The notes below the pieces were generated by a model. The model was given only the letters and a program-made list of their open reading frames with translations, made no database searches and was not told the DNA's origin. Shown here in pieces: positions 1 through 9,522 of a stretch of 64,000 nucleotides of DNA (position 1 is the stretch's first letter; each line of letters starts with the position of its first letter). The position numbers and the translations under genes were made by a program. The DNA is from Alphaproteobacteria bacterium (lineage in GTDB: Bacteria; Pseudomonadota; Alphaproteobacteria; DSM-16000; Inquilinaceae), in NCBI GenBank assembly GCA_028277405.1, contig JANQGH010000062.1:78216-142215 (forward strand). Reading direction: 5' to 3'.

Positions 1-36
1 GGTCGATCGCGCACCGTGAAGGGGAATAGGGTCGCC

Positions 37-804
37 ATGGGCTTGAAACTGTTTGATCTGAACGGCCGGCGGGCGCTGATCACCGGCTCGTCGCAGGGTA
101 TCGGGCTATCGCTCGCCGAGGGCCTGGCGGTGGCCGGGGCGGAGATTGTGCTGAACGGGCGGGACGCTGCGAAACTAAGGGGCGCGGCCGAGCAATTGAC
201 CGGCACTGGTGCAACGGTGCGCACGCTTGGCTTCGATGTTACAGACCATGATGCCGTTCGCACGGCGATCGACGGGTTCGAGGCCGAGGTCGGGCCGATC
301 GACATCCTGGTCAACAATGCCGGCATGCAGCACCGCAGCCCGCTGGAGGACTTTCCGGCCGACGCGTTCGAAAGCCTTCTGCAGACCAACATCGCAAGCG
401 TCTTTCATGTCGGACAGGCGGTGGCCCGACACATGATCCGGCGCGGTCGCGGCAAGATCGTGAACATCTGTTCGGTGCAGACGGCCCTCGCCCGCCAGGG
501 CATCGCGCCCTACACCGCGACGAAGGGCGCGGTGGCGAACCTGACCAAGGGCATGGCGGCGGATTGGGCCAAGTATGGCTTGCAATGCAACGGCCTGGCG
601 CCGGGCTATTTCGACACGCCGCTGAACGCCGCCCTGGTGGCCGATCAGGATTTCACAAGCTGGCTGGAGAAGCGCACGCCGGCGGGCCGCTGGGGCCGCG
701 TTGAGGAACTGGTTGGCACCTGCATCTTCTTGTCGTCGGACGCCTCGTCCTTCGTCAACGGCACCACGATCTTCGTCGATGGCGGGATCAGCGCGTGTCT
801 CTAA
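37..804 (+). CDS. SDR family oxidoreductase (gluconate 5-dehydrogenase-like)
   Basis: This is a classical short-chain dehydrogenase/reductase of 255 residues, probably NAD(P)-dependent and cytosolic. The cofactor motif TGSSQGIG is at residues 16-23 and NNAG at 93-96. The catalytic set is complete: N118, S146, Y159 and K163 (YTATK). The C-terminus ends in the usual FVNGTTIFVDGG pattern. The closest familiar type is gluconate 5-dehydrogenase/2-deoxygluconate dehydrogenase, which fits a sugar-acid or hydroxy-acid catabolic setting. I chose the ATG at 37; an upstream GTG at 16 would add seven residues with no family match. The gene converges on the tartrate dehydrogenase gene 41 bases away, so it is not part of that operon, but the theme is shared. 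Substrate is inferred only. Confidence 0.85.
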   Translation: MGLKLFDLNGRRALITGSSQGIGLSLAEGLAVAGAEIVLNGRDAAKLRGAAEQLTGTGATVRTLGFDVTDHDAVRTAIDGFEAEVGPIDILVNNAGMQHRSPLEDFPADAFESLLQTNIASVFHVGQAVARHMIRRGRGKIVNICSVQTALARQGIAPYTATKGAVANLTKGMAADWAKYGLQCNGLAPGYFDTPLNAALVADQDFTSWLEKRTPAGRWGRVEELVGTCIFLSSDASSFVNGTTIFVDGGISACL

Positions 805-845
805 CCGTGCACGGCTGAACAGCGCGGCTCTTCAGGCGCAACGGG

Positions 846-1907
846 TCAGATTGCCAGGGCGATCTGGCGGCCACACTCCTCGGTCGTGGCGATACCGCCG
901 AGATCGGCGGTCTTGATCGATGCCGGGCCGGCCAGCACCGTTTCGATCGCGGCCTCGATGGCGCGGGCGGCGTCCGGTTCGCCCAGATGATCCAGCATCA
1001 TGGCGGCGGACCAGATCGCCGCGACCGGGTTGGCGATGCCTTGTCCGGCGATGTCCGGTGCGGAGCCGTGCACCGGTTCGAACATCGACGGTGCGCTGCG
1101 GTCGGGATTGATGTTGGCCGACGGCGCGATTCCGATCGACCCGGCAACCGCCGGCCCCAGATCCGACAGGATATCGCCGAACAGGTTGGAGCCGACCACA
1201 ACGTCGAACCAATCCGGATGGAGGACGAAATGGGCGGTCAGGATGTCGATGTGAAAGCTTTGCACCGCGACGTCGGGAAAGACCTGCGCCATTGCCGCCA
1301 CCCGCTCGTCCCAGAACGGCATGGAGTGGATGATGCCGTTCGACTTCGTGGCCGACGCCAGCCGACCACCGCGCTTGACCGCAAGCTCGAACGCGTAGCG
1401 CAGGATGCGGTCGGTGCCGCGCCGAGTGAACACCGCCTCCTGCATGACCGTTTCGTTTTCGGTTCCGGCGAAGATGCGCCCGCCGACCTCGGAATACTCG
1501 CCCTCCGTGTTCTCGCGCACGACCACGAAATCGATATCGCCGGGCTTGCGGCCGGCCAGCGGCGAGGTCACGCCCTCGAACAACTTGACCGGCCTGAGAT
1601 TGACGTATTGGTCGAACGCGCGGCGGAACGGGATCAACAGCCCCCACAGTGAGACGTGATCCGGCACGTTCGGCCAGCCGACCGCGCCCAGGAAGATCGC
1701 GTCGAACGGGCGCATGAGATCGACGCCGTCCGTTGGCATCATCCGGCCCGTGGCCTCGTAGGCGGCGCAGGACCAGTCGAACTCGGTCCATTCGATCGCA
1801 AAGCCATGCGCCTTGGCCGCGGCCTCCGCCGCCCGCATGCCTTCAGGCACGACCTCCTTGCCGATGCCGTCGCCCGGTATCGCCGCGATGCGGTAGGTTC
1901 TAGTCAT
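846..1907 (-). CDS. ttuC: Tartrate dehydrogenase/decarboxylase (isopropylmalate dehydrogenase family)
   Basis: This 353-residue protein belongs to the beta-decarboxylating dehydrogenase family (isocitrate, isopropylmalate, tartrate and D-malate dehydrogenases). It opens with the AIPGDGIGKEV motif, has the substrate loop YVNLRPVKLF typical of the tartrate/D-malate branch, the VVRENTEGEY motif, and the cofactor region GSAPDIAGQGIANP. Known members oxidise tartrate or D-malate with NAD and a divalent metal. It is the last gene of the minus-strand operon, 18 bases after the D-tartrate dehydratase stop, which strongly supports a tartrate role. D-malate dehydrogenase (dmlA) is the main alternative; the two cannot be separated by sequence reading alone. 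Confidence 0.85.
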   Translation of the reverse strand: MTRTYRIAAIPGDGIGKEVVPEGMRAAEAAAKAHGFAIEWTEFDWSCAAYEATGRMMPTDGVDLMRPFDAIFLGAVGWPNVPDHVSLWGLLIPFRRAFDQYVNLRPVKLFEGVTSPLAGRKPGDIDFVVVRENTEGEYSEVGGRIFAGTENETVMQEAVFTRRGTDRILRYAFELAVKRGGRLASATKSNGIIHSMPFWDERVAAMAQVFPDVAVQSFHIDILTAHFVLHPDWFDVVVGSNLFGDILSDLGPAVAGSIGIAPSANINPDRSAPSMFEPVHGSAPDIAGQGIANPVAAIWSAAMMLDHLGEPDAARAIEAAIETVLAGPASIKTADLGGIATTEECGRQIALAI

Positions 1908-1925
1908 CAGGTCCTGCCGTACGGA

Positions 1926-3098
1926 TCAGTATCCGAGATCCTCGACAAGCTTTCTGAACTCGGCATAAAGCGTTGCCCTTTCTTCAAAGCCGATGCCGGG
2001 GGCGTCGGGCAGGCCGACATAGGAGTCTTCGACCGGGGTTGCATCGGCAAAGCCGCAGAACGGCTTGAACACTTCAGGATAGGATTCGTTGCCGCCCAGG
2101 CCCAGGCCGGCGGCGATGTTCAGCGACATCTGGTGGCCGCCATGGGGCACGACGGTGCGCGGCGACCAGCCATGGTCCTTCAGCATGTCCAGCATCCGCA
2201 GATATTCCACCAGGCCGTAACTCAAGGCACAGTCGAACTGCAGCACATCCCGGTCCGGCCGCATGCCGCCGTGGCGGATCAAATTGCGCTGATCCTGGAC
2301 CGAAAACAGGTTCTCGCCCGTGGCCAATGGCGAGTCGTAGACTTCCGACAGGACGGCCTGAAGCCGATAGTCGAGCGGATCGCCCGCCTCCTCAAACCAG
2401 CGCAGACCGTAGGGCGCCAGCGCCTCGGCATAGGCAAGCGCCGTCGGCAGATCGAACCGCCCGTTGGCGTCGACGCAGAGATCCTCCGGCGCGACGATCT
2501 CCAAGACGGCATCGATCCGCCTCAGGTCGTCGTCCAGCTCGGCACCGCCGATCTTCATCTTCACCGCACGATAGCCCATGGCGCGATAGCGGCGCATTTC
2601 GTCCTGCAGCGCGCCCAGATCCTTGCCCGGGTAATAGTAGCCGCCGGCGGCATAGACCCAGACCTTGTCGTCGACCACGCCACCGCGATAGCGGTCGGCC
2701 AGCAGCCGGTAAAGCGGCACACCTTCGATCTTGGCCACCACGTCCCACACCGCCATGTCGATCGTGCCGACCGCGACCGAGCGCTCGCCATGGCCGCCCG
2801 GCTTCTCGTTGGCCATCATCGTGTCCCAGATGGCATGGGGCGACAGGCGGCCGTTCGCGTCCAGCAGATCGTCGGGGTCCGTTTCCATGATGCGCGGCTC
2901 AAAGCGCTCCCGGATCAAGGCGCCCTGGCCGTACCTTCCGTTGGAATTGAAGCCGAAGCCGACCACCGGCCTGCCGTCCCGGATGGTGTCGGTCACCACG
3001 GCCACGGTCGAACAGGTCATCTTGGAAAAGTCGATATAGGCGTTGCGGATATCGGAGGCGATCGAGGCCGTCCGTTCGCGGATTTCGACGATGCGCAT
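1926..3098 (-). CDS. tarD: D(-)-tartrate dehydratase, enolase superfamily
   Basis: This 390-residue MR/MLE enzyme should dehydrate D-tartrate to oxaloacetate. It follows the characterised Bradyrhizobium D-tartrate dehydratase along its length: the N-terminal capping domain has RNAYIDFSKMT and FGFNSNGRYGQG, and the barrel carries KMK at 180-182, metal ligands D210, E236 and E262, and H319 in the VVPHGGHQMSLNIAAG segment. Spacing of the metal ligands matches the family. It lies between a second enolase-superfamily dehydratase upstream and tartrate dehydrogenase downstream, with short gaps, so it is translated from the same message. The assignment rests on remembered family sequence and intact active-site residues; no search was run. 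Confidence 0.85.
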   Translation of the reverse strand: MRIVEIRERTASIASDIRNAYIDFSKMTCSTVAVVTDTIRDGRPVVGFGFNSNGRYGQGALIRERFEPRIMETDPDDLLDANGRLSPHAIWDTMMANEKPGGHGERSVAVGTIDMAVWDVVAKIEGVPLYRLLADRYRGGVVDDKVWVYAAGGYYYPGKDLGALQDEMRRYRAMGYRAVKMKIGGAELDDDLRRIDAVLEIVAPEDLCVDANGRFDLPTALAYAEALAPYGLRWFEEAGDPLDYRLQAVLSEVYDSPLATGENLFSVQDQRNLIRHGGMRPDRDVLQFDCALSYGLVEYLRMLDMLKDHGWSPRTVVPHGGHQMSLNIAAGLGLGGNESYPEVFKPFCGFADATPVEDSYVGLPDAPGIGFEERATLYAEFRKLVEDLGY

Positions 3099-3121
3099 GG
3101 GTGGGAGGCTTTCTTCAGCGG

Positions 3122-4300
3122 TTACTGATCGACGACGAAACCGTCGATATGGGCGCGCATCTCCACAGTACGCAGGACCGGCGCCGGGTCCGAACGCCCG
3201 CGCTCGGAAAGGGCAACACCGAGCCCTGGCGCGTCCGGGATGGTGGCATAGCCGTCCCTCACCTCGGGCAGGGCGGTCACGAATTGCGTCCCGCGCAGGG
3301 TGTGGCGCGAGGCCTCCGGCGTGGCCGTGTCTTCAAATTCCAGGCCGACGGTCGGGTATTCCTGGATCGCCACGTTGGGGATCGCGGCGTCGAGCTGCAG
3401 GCAGGCGAAGAGCGAGACCGGCGACAGGGGATTGTGCGGCACCACCTGGATGTCATGCGCCTCGGCCAGCGCGGCGATCTTACGGGCCCCGGTCAGGCCG
3501 CCGCACAGGCAGACGGACACGCGGGCGTAGCTGAGCGCGCGGGCGGCGATATGGGCCTGGAACTCATGAAGCGTGGCAAACCGCTCGCCGGTGGCTACCG
3601 GTATCGTGGTCTTGTCGGCGATCCGTGCCATGGCGTCGACCGACGCGGGCGGCATCGGGTCTTCGTAGAACATGGGCCGATAGGGCGCGATCTCGTTGCC
3701 GAACACGATGGCCTCGGCCGGTGTCAGGCGGCGATGGATCTCGATGCACAGATCGACCTCCGGCCCCAGCGCCTCGCGCAAGTCACGGACCACGGCGACG
3801 GCGTCTTCGATCTTGGCGGCATGGCCCTTGGCGTAGGGCACGGAGCGGTCTTCATCGAGAAACGGGTTGAGATGGCCGATCGCGGTGAAGCCCTGGCGTT
3901 TCAGGTCAAGGCAGTCTTCGATCATCGCCTCGCGGCTGGCCGCCTTCACATGGGCATACAAGCGCACCTTCTGCCGCACCGGTCCGCCGAGCAGGGCATG
4001 GATCGGCACGCCCAGCGCCTGGCCCTTGATATCCCACAGCGCGATGTCGATCGCCGAGATCGCACCGCAGATGGCAGCGCCCTTGAAGTGGCCAAACCGG
4101 TGCATCACCGCCCAGTGATGTTCGATCGGGCCCGGATCCTTGCCGACAAGGTAGGTGGCGAACTTTTCGATCGCGGCCTGTGAGGCCTCCAGATGGCCCC
4201 AGGCGCCGGACTCGCCTGTGCCGACGATGCCGGTGTCCGTCTCGACCTCGACATAAAGGAAGCGGCCGGCGCGATAAGGCGTAACCCTGGTGATCTTCAT
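3122..4300 (-). CDS. Enolase-superfamily sugar-acid dehydratase (galactonate/mannonate dehydratase-like)
   Basis: This 392-residue MR/MLE family protein probably dehydrates an aldonic or related hydroxy acid. Candidate metal ligands are E187 (in IEIHRR), E213 (FYEDP) and E239 (TGER), spaced 26 and 26 residues, with H189 and H289 (VVPHNPLSPVS) as possible acid/base residues. The E-x-H and PHNPLSP motifs resemble the mannonate/galactonate dehydratase group rather than tartrate dehydratase. The first ligand is Glu where Asp is usual. The ATG at 4300 was chosen because GAGAGG lies about ten bases upstream and the text MKITRVTPY is a normal family start; a longer frame reaches 4387. It sits 21 bases upstream of the tartrate dehydratase. 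Substrate unknown. Confidence 0.75.
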   Translation of the reverse strand: MKITRVTPYRAGRFLYVEVETDTGIVGTGESGAWGHLEASQAAIEKFATYLVGKDPGPIEHHWAVMHRFGHFKGAAICGAISAIDIALWDIKGQALGVPIHALLGGPVRQKVRLYAHVKAASREAMIEDCLDLKRQGFTAIGHLNPFLDEDRSVPYAKGHAAKIEDAVAVVRDLREALGPEVDLCIEIHRRLTPAEAIVFGNEIAPYRPMFYEDPMPPASVDAMARIADKTTIPVATGERFATLHEFQAHIAARALSYARVSVCLCGGLTGARKIAALAEAHDIQVVPHNPLSPVSLFACLQLDAAIPNVAIQEYPTVGLEFEDTATPEASRHTLRGTQFVTALPEVRDGYATIPDAPGLGVALSERGRSDPAPVLRTVEMRAHIDGFVVDQ

Positions 4301-4343
4301 GCCGCGGCACCTCTCTCGTGGGATCGTAGGGATGCGACACCCG

Positions 4344-5456
4344 TCATGCAGATGCGCCCGTGTGCTGAGGCAGGACAACCGCCGCATCCCGGTCCCGGGC
4401 GATGACCTCGGTGCCGAAGGGTGCCGAGCGTGCGGCCAGGCTGTCGACGATCGCCCGCCCGTCGCCGGCCGGGTCCAGAATGGCGATCAGATTGTCCGCG
4501 TCGCGCCGGACCGGCAGCACCGCCAGATCGGCGATTTGGCGATCGCGCACGAGTAGGCGGACCATCAGGCCATCAAGGTTGCGACCTGCCATCTTCGGCC
4601 AGTCGAAGGCGAAATTGCCGAGACTGTAGAAGACCGGCTTGCCCTGATGGCATTCGACGCCTTGGATAACGTGCGGGTGGTGGCCGAAGACCAGGTCCGC
4701 CCCGGCCTCGATCGCCGCCCGGCCGACCACGCGCTGATAGTCGACCACCTCGACACTGCTCGACACGCCCCAATGGCAGGAGACGATGACGATGTCGGCC
4801 TGCCGTCGCAGATCTCGAACATCGGCCTCCATGGCCGCCAGTTCCCCCGGATCGGGCACGGTCAGGATGATCGGCGGGGCGGCCGGCATCTCCAGCGCCC
4901 GGCGGTCCGGCTGATAGCCGGTATGGACCTTGATCGTGGCGCATCCCGGCGTTGTCGGCCCGGCGGCATGACCAACGGGCCAGAACACGGACGTGTAGCT
5001 GAGAAAGCCGATGGTCGCGCCGTCGGCCTGCACGATCGCGGGCGCCCGTGCCGTGTCAATCGTCGCGCCGGCACCGCAGTGTTTGATACCGGCTTCATCC
5101 AAGGTGGCAATGCTGTTCAGCGCGGCCGCCGGCGGGAAACAGACATTCGAGGCGCAGGCCACCGCATCGAAGCCGGCCACCACCAGCGCCTCGACCATGC
5201 GCGGGTCGCTGTGACGCCAGCGATCCTTGTGCGCAATGTCCGGCGTGTTCGGGTCTTGCGACGGGGGCGACAACGGCCCTTCCAATTGCCCGAACAGGAC
5301 ATCGGCGTCCTGCAACGTGCCCAGCACATGAGCGAAGGCCGAGGCCGGCTCTGCCCGGTCCTGGATGTTGGTATCGCCGAGGAGGATGATGGACGTATCG
5401 CCCGCCTGCGCCGGCCTTTGCCACTGCCAAGGGCCTGTGCCCGCATGTTCGGCCAT
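4344..5456 (-). CDS. CapA-family metallophosphatase-like protein
   Basis: This 370-residue protein belongs to the CapA/PgsA group, a metallophosphoesterase-fold family first known from poly-gamma-glutamate synthesis. Motifs seen: GDTNI at 27-31, LEG at 58-60, then CHWG, GHHPHVIQG and YSLGNFAFD, which are the usual metal-site blocks. No signal peptide is visible, so it is probably cytosolic. Its ATG overlaps the stop of the upstream ATPase gene (TAATG), so it is translationally coupled to the importer. Such a position inside a tartrate and sugar-acid operon suggests that it acts on the imported compound rather than on a capsule polymer. That role is inferred; the biochemical function of most CapA-like proteins is unknown. 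Confidence 0.75.
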   Translation of the reverse strand: MAEHAGTGPWQWQRPAQAGDTSIILLGDTNIQDRAEPASAFAHVLGTLQDADVLFGQLEGPLSPPSQDPNTPDIAHKDRWRHSDPRMVEALVVAGFDAVACASNVCFPPAAALNSIATLDEAGIKHCGAGATIDTARAPAIVQADGATIGFLSYTSVFWPVGHAAGPTTPGCATIKVHTGYQPDRRALEMPAAPPIILTVPDPGELAAMEADVRDLRRQADIVIVSCHWGVSSSVEVVDYQRVVGRAAIEAGADLVFGHHPHVIQGVECHQGKPVFYSLGNFAFDWPKMAGRNLDGLMVRLLVRDRQIADLAVLPVRRDADNLIAILDPAGDGRAIVDSLAARSAPFGTEVIARDRDAAVVLPQHTGASA

Positions 5457-7273
5457 TACGGGCCCTCCATCGTTGAAGCGGTTGGGTGGTCTTCGGCGAC
5501 ATAGCGGTGCCGTTGGTGAATGCGCCGGTCGCGCGGGTCCGGGCGCGGCACCGCCGACAGCAAGGCCTTGGTGTAGGGGTGTTCGGGATGGTCGCAGACC
5601 TGGGTGGCGACACCCGTTTCGACGATGCGGCCGCGATGCATCACGGCGACCCGGTCGCAGAAATAGCGCACGACGCTGATGTCGTGGCTGACGAAGATGA
5701 ACGACAGCGACATCTGCGACTGCAGGTCCAGCAACAGGTCCAGCACCTGGGCACGGATGGAAACGTCCAGCGCGGAAGTCGCCTCGTCCGCGATGATCAG
5801 CCTGGGTTCGGGCGCCAGGGCGCGGGCGATGCAGATGCGCTGGCGCTGGCCGCCGGAAAAGGCATGCGGATAGCGTTCCAAATGGTCGGCGCTCAGCCCC
5901 ACCCGCTCCAGCAGGTCTGCCGCGCGGTCCCTGATCCGGCGCTGTTTCCACCCCATCATCTTAAGCGGTTCGCCGATCAGGTCGGCCACGGTCATGCGCG
6001 GGTTCAGCGAGCCGAACGGGTCCTGAAAGATCATGCGGATGTCGCGGTAAAGCCGGCGCAGGCCGCGCTTGTCCAACGCGGTGATGTCGATGTCGGCACC
6101 ATCCCCGGCGCGGTAGGAAACCGTGCCGCTGCTCGGTTCGATCATCCGCAGCAGGCATCGGCCCAAGGTCGTCTTGCCGGACCCGGACTCGCCGACAATG
6201 CCCAGGGTTTCGCCCTCGCGCAGGCTGAGGCTGGCATTGTCGACCGCCTTGATCGTGCGGGACTTGGACCGGAAGAAGCCCTTATGGCTGGTAAACTCCT
6301 TCCCCAGCCCCTCGACCGTGAGGATCTGGGCGCGATCGTCGGGCCCGTCCGCGTGCCGCGCCCGCGCCGCGATCTTCGCTGGGGCCGGCTTTTCCAGCTT
6401 GACCGCCGAGCCGATCAGCATGCGCGAGTACGGGTGCTGCGGGGCGTGGAAAACATCCTCGACCGGGCCGGCCTCGACCATCTCGCCCAGGTTCATGACA
6501 CAGACCCGGTCGGCGATTTCGGCGACCACGCCCATGTCATGGGTGATGAACATCACCGCCATGCCGAACTCGTCCTGCAACTCGCCGATCAGATCCAGGA
6601 TTTCGGCCTGGGTGGTGACGTCGAGGGCGGTCGTCGGCTCGTCGGCGATCAGAACGACGGGGTTGCAGGCCAGCGCCATGGCGATCATCGCCCGCTGACG
6701 CATGCCGCCTGAATACTCAAACGGATAGCGGTCGATCGTGTGTTCGGCATCGGGGATTTCGACGCGCTTCAGCAACTCGATGATGCGCTTGCGCCGCGCC
6801 CGCTTGTCCAGGTCGGTATGGATGCGCAGCGATTCGTCGATCTGGCGGCCGATCGTGTGCACGGGCGACAGCGAACTCATGGGCTCTTGAAAGATCATCG
6901 CGATTTCGCGCCCGCGGATCGCCCGGATCTCCTTGCCGCGCGGGTCGAGCGTCGCCAGATCGACGACCCGGTCGGGGTCGCCGCCGACGCCGTGCAGCAA
7001 GATCTCGCCGCCGACGATCTTGCCGGGGGCGGCGACGATCTGCAGGATCGACCGAGCGGTCACGCTCTTGCCCGAACCGGACTCGCCGACAACGCACAGC
7101 GTGTCGCCGCGTCGCAGGGTAAAGCTGACATCGTCCACGGCCTTCAGCACGCCGGTGCGCAGCGCGAAGTGGGTTTTCAGATGCCGGACCTCCAGCGCCA
7201 CGTCACCGCGCGCCAGCCCGACGGACCGGACCGGATCGCCGCCTGACATGCTGTTCGCAAGGGGCCTGTTCAT
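5456..7273 (-). CDS. Fused double ATPase of dipeptide/oligopeptide ABC importer (DppD-DppF type)
   Basis: This 605-residue protein carries two ABC ATPase domains in one chain. The first Walker A, GESGSGKS, is at 63-70 with signature YSGGMRQR near 188 and DEP near 211. The second Walker A, GESGSGKT, is at 361-368 with signature FSGGQRQR. Each half has the C-terminal [12 protein letters not shown] segment typical of OppD/OppF. It energises the two permeases just upstream. The start at ATG 7273 lies seven bases after the permease stop; a longer frame to 7429 would overlap that gene heavily and has no family match. Fused pairs like this are known (for example YejF); the substrate is not readable from the ATPase. 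Confidence 0.9.
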   Translation of the reverse strand: MNRPLANSMSGGDPVRSVGLARGDVALEVRHLKTHFALRTGVLKAVDDVSFTLRRGDTLCVVGESGSGKSVTARSILQIVAAPGKIVGGEILLHGVGGDPDRVVDLATLDPRGKEIRAIRGREIAMIFQEPMSSLSPVHTIGRQIDESLRIHTDLDKRARRKRIIELLKRVEIPDAEHTIDRYPFEYSGGMRQRAMIAMALACNPVVLIADEPTTALDVTTQAEILDLIGELQDEFGMAVMFITHDMGVVAEIADRVCVMNLGEMVEAGPVEDVFHAPQHPYSRMLIGSAVKLEKPAPAKIAARARHADGPDDRAQILTVEGLGKEFTSHKGFFRSKSRTIKAVDNASLSLREGETLGIVGESGSGKTTLGRCLLRMIEPSSGTVSYRAGDGADIDITALDKRGLRRLYRDIRMIFQDPFGSLNPRMTVADLIGEPLKMMGWKQRRIRDRAADLLERVGLSADHLERYPHAFSGGQRQRICIARALAPEPRLIIADEATSALDVSIRAQVLDLLLDLQSQMSLSFIFVSHDISVVRYFCDRVAVMHRGRIVETGVATQVCDHPEHPYTKALLSAVPRPDPRDRRIHQRHRYVAEDHPTASTMEGP

Positions 7274-7280
7274 CGCCGGC

Positions 7281-8441
7281 CTAATGCGCGTAGGGGTCGG
7301 CGGCATCGCGCAGACCGTCGCCGAGGAAATTGAGCGCCAGCACGGACACCACGACCGCCAGGCCGGGGGTGAGCAGCCAGGGCGCGGTGGCGACCGCGCG
7401 CACGTTCTGTGCCTCCTGCAACAGAACACCCCAACTGACCACCGGCGGGCGAAGGCCGATGCCCAGGAATGACAGCGCGGTTTCGGCCAGGATCATCGCC
7501 GGTATGGCCAGGGTCAGCGTGGCGATGATGTGGCTGACGAAGGAGGGCGCCATATGGCGCATGATGATGCGCAACTCGCCGGCACCGTCGAGCCTGGCCG
7601 CGGCCACGAAGTCCTCCGTCTTCATGGAGAGAAACCTGCCGCGCACCTCGCGCGCCAGGCTGGTCCAGCCGATCAGGGAAATCAGCACCGTGATGACGAA
7701 ATAGACCGTCAGCGGCGACCAGGCGAGCGGGATGGCGGCGGCCAGGCCCATCCACAGCGGGATCGTCGGTATCGCCTTCAGGAACTCGATGACACGCTGG
7801 ATGATCGTGTCGGTACGGCCGCCGTAATAGCCGGAGATGCCGCCCAACAGCACGCCGAGAAACAGGCTGACGGCGACACCGACCAAGCCGATGGACATGG
7901 ACACCCGCGCGCCGTGAATGATCCGGCTCAACATGTCGCGGCCCAGCCGGTCGGCCCCCAGCAGGTAGAAGGGTTCGCCCGGTTCGATGGGCCCGATCAG
8001 CTTGTGCTGCATCGGAATGAACCCCATCAGCAGGTAAGGCTCGGACCGAACGAAAAGGCCGATGGGGATGATCGCGTCGGGATCGCTGACGAAGGTGCGG
8101 CGCACGGCAACCGGATCGATTTCGACCGTGTAGCCGTTGACGTGCGGCAGAAAGCGCGAGCCGCCGTCTTCATCCGCAACGAACAGGCCGATCGCCTGCG
8201 GTGGGGCGTAAGTGTAGCGGGTATGGGTCTCGCCCGGCGGTTCCGGCGCCAGAAACTCGGCGAACAGGGCGACCAGATAGATCAGCAGCACGATGATGGC
8301 GCTGACCATCGCCAGCCGGTGGCGCTTGAAGCGCCACCACATCAACTGCCATTGGCCGGCGACGTCGGCGCGATCGACCTGCTTTTCCTGCGCCCGGTCC
8401 TCCGGATCCGCCGCCCGCGATGATGTCTGGTCCATCGTCAT
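7281..8441 (-). CDS. Peptide-type ABC importer permease, DppC-like
   Basis: This 386-residue inner-membrane permease has an N-terminal membrane segment near residues 40-60 followed by a long periplasmic insert and then the transport domain. The family features are the sequence LLGADRLGRDMLSRI before the core, the EAA loop around ARLDGAGELRIIMRHMAP, and the C-terminal LNFLGDGLRDAADP. It pairs with the DppB-like permease whose stop lies six bases upstream. The periplasmic insert before the LLGADRLGRD motif (about 130 residues) is longer than in ordinary DppC, a feature shared with permeases of larger or unusual substrates. ATG at 8441 and 8435 are both possible starts. Confidence 0.88.
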   Translation of the reverse strand: MTMDQTSSRAADPEDRAQEKQVDRADVAGQWQLMWWRFKRHRLAMVSAIIVLLIYLVALFAEFLAPEPPGETHTRYTYAPPQAIGLFVADEDGGSRFLPHVNGYTVEIDPVAVRRTFVSDPDAIIPIGLFVRSEPYLLMGFIPMQHKLIGPIEPGEPFYLLGADRLGRDMLSRIIHGARVSMSIGLVGVAVSLFLGVLLGGISGYYGGRTDTIIQRVIEFLKAIPTIPLWMGLAAAIPLAWSPLTVYFVITVLISLIGWTSLAREVRGRFLSMKTEDFVAAARLDGAGELRIIMRHMAPSFVSHIIATLTLAIPAMILAETALSFLGIGLRPPVVSWGVLLQEAQNVRAVATAPWLLTPGLAVVVSVLALNFLGDGLRDAADPYAH

Positions 8442-8447
8442 CGCCGG

Positions 8448-9437
8448 TCACCCATACCGAATGCGTGGGTCGAGCCAGACCAGCAAGAGGTCGGACAGCA
8501 ACGTGCCGATCACGGTCAGAACCGACAGGATCATGATGAAGCTGCCGGCCAGATACATGTCCTGGGATCTCAGCGCGATCAGCAGGACGGGCCCCGTTGT
8601 GGGCAGGTTCAAGACGATCGACGTGATCGCGGCGCCGGAGACCAAAGCCGGCAGTTCCCAGCCGACCTGGCTGATGAAGGGATTGAGCGCCAGGCGAACC
8701 GGATAGCGCAGCAGCAGGGTGCGCTCGCCCACACCCTTGGCGCGGGCGGTCTCGACATAGGGCTTGTTCAACTCGTCCAGCAGATTGGCGCGCATCACCC
8801 GGATCAGCCCCGCCGTCGAGGCCGTGCCGATGATGATCACCGGTATCCACAGATGCGCCAGCAGATCGACCAGCTTGCCCCAGGACCAGGGCGCGTCGGC
8901 ATATTCCGGCGAAAACAGGCCGCCGACGCTCTGCCCGAACACGGTCAGCGCGACATACATCAAGACCAGCGCCAGCATGAAATTGGGGATGGCGAGGCCA
9001 AGGAAGCCAAAGAAGGTGAAGACATAGTCGCCGAGCGAGTATTTGCGGATCGCCGAATAGACGCCGATGGGAAAGGCAACGACGTAGACCAGGATCATCG
9101 AGGCCAGCGAGATGACGAAGGTCAGCCCGACGCGGCCCCAAAGAATGTCCGCGACCGGCCGCTGGTACTGAAACGACCAGCCGAAATCCCCTCGGAAGAC
9201 GATGCCGGAGATCCAATTCCAGTACTGCACCAGGATCGGCTGATCCAGCGCGTAGCGCCGGCGCAGCGCCTCGACCTCTTCACTGCCGATATCGCCGCCC
9301 TCAGCCTCCAGCGTGGCGATGTAGGTGTCGAGAAAATCGCCCGGCGGCAACTGCACGATGGCAAAGGCCACCACCGAGATCGCGATCAGCGTCGGGACCA
9401 TGTAGAGCAGGCGCTTTAGGATATAGCGGGCAAGCAT
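8448..9437 (-). CDS. Peptide-type ABC importer permease, DppB-like
   Basis: This 329-residue permease starts with the typical MLARYILKRLLYMVPTL hydrophobic N-terminus and ends with LVWLDPRIRYG, both hallmarks of DppB/OppB. The EAA loop is visible around VETARAKGVGERTLLLRY. A PPGDF segment after the first membrane helix and the following 50-residue periplasmic loop fit the family. The ATG at 9437 was preferred to an upstream start at 9458 because the family begins with this helix. It is the first permease after the binding-protein gene and is followed six bases later by its partner permease. Confidence 0.88.
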   Translation of the reverse strand: MLARYILKRLLYMVPTLIAISVVAFAIVQLPPGDFLDTYIATLEAEGGDIGSEEVEALRRRYALDQPILVQYWNWISGIVFRGDFGWSFQYQRPVADILWGRVGLTFVISLASMILVYVVAFPIGVYSAIRKYSLGDYVFTFFGFLGLAIPNFMLALVLMYVALTVFGQSVGGLFSPEYADAPWSWGKLVDLLAHLWIPVIIIGTASTAGLIRVMRANLLDELNKPYVETARAKGVGERTLLLRYPVRLALNPFISQVGWELPALVSGAAITSIVLNLPTTGPVLLIALRSQDMYLAGSFIMILSVLTVIGTLLSDLLLVWLDPRIRYG

Positions 9438-9522
9438 TGTCCGGGTCCCGTTGGGCAAAAGGCCGGCCCGGACCGCTCGATCCGGAGGATCGCGGCGACA
9501 GGGGCCGGCTGGTCACCGTCGA

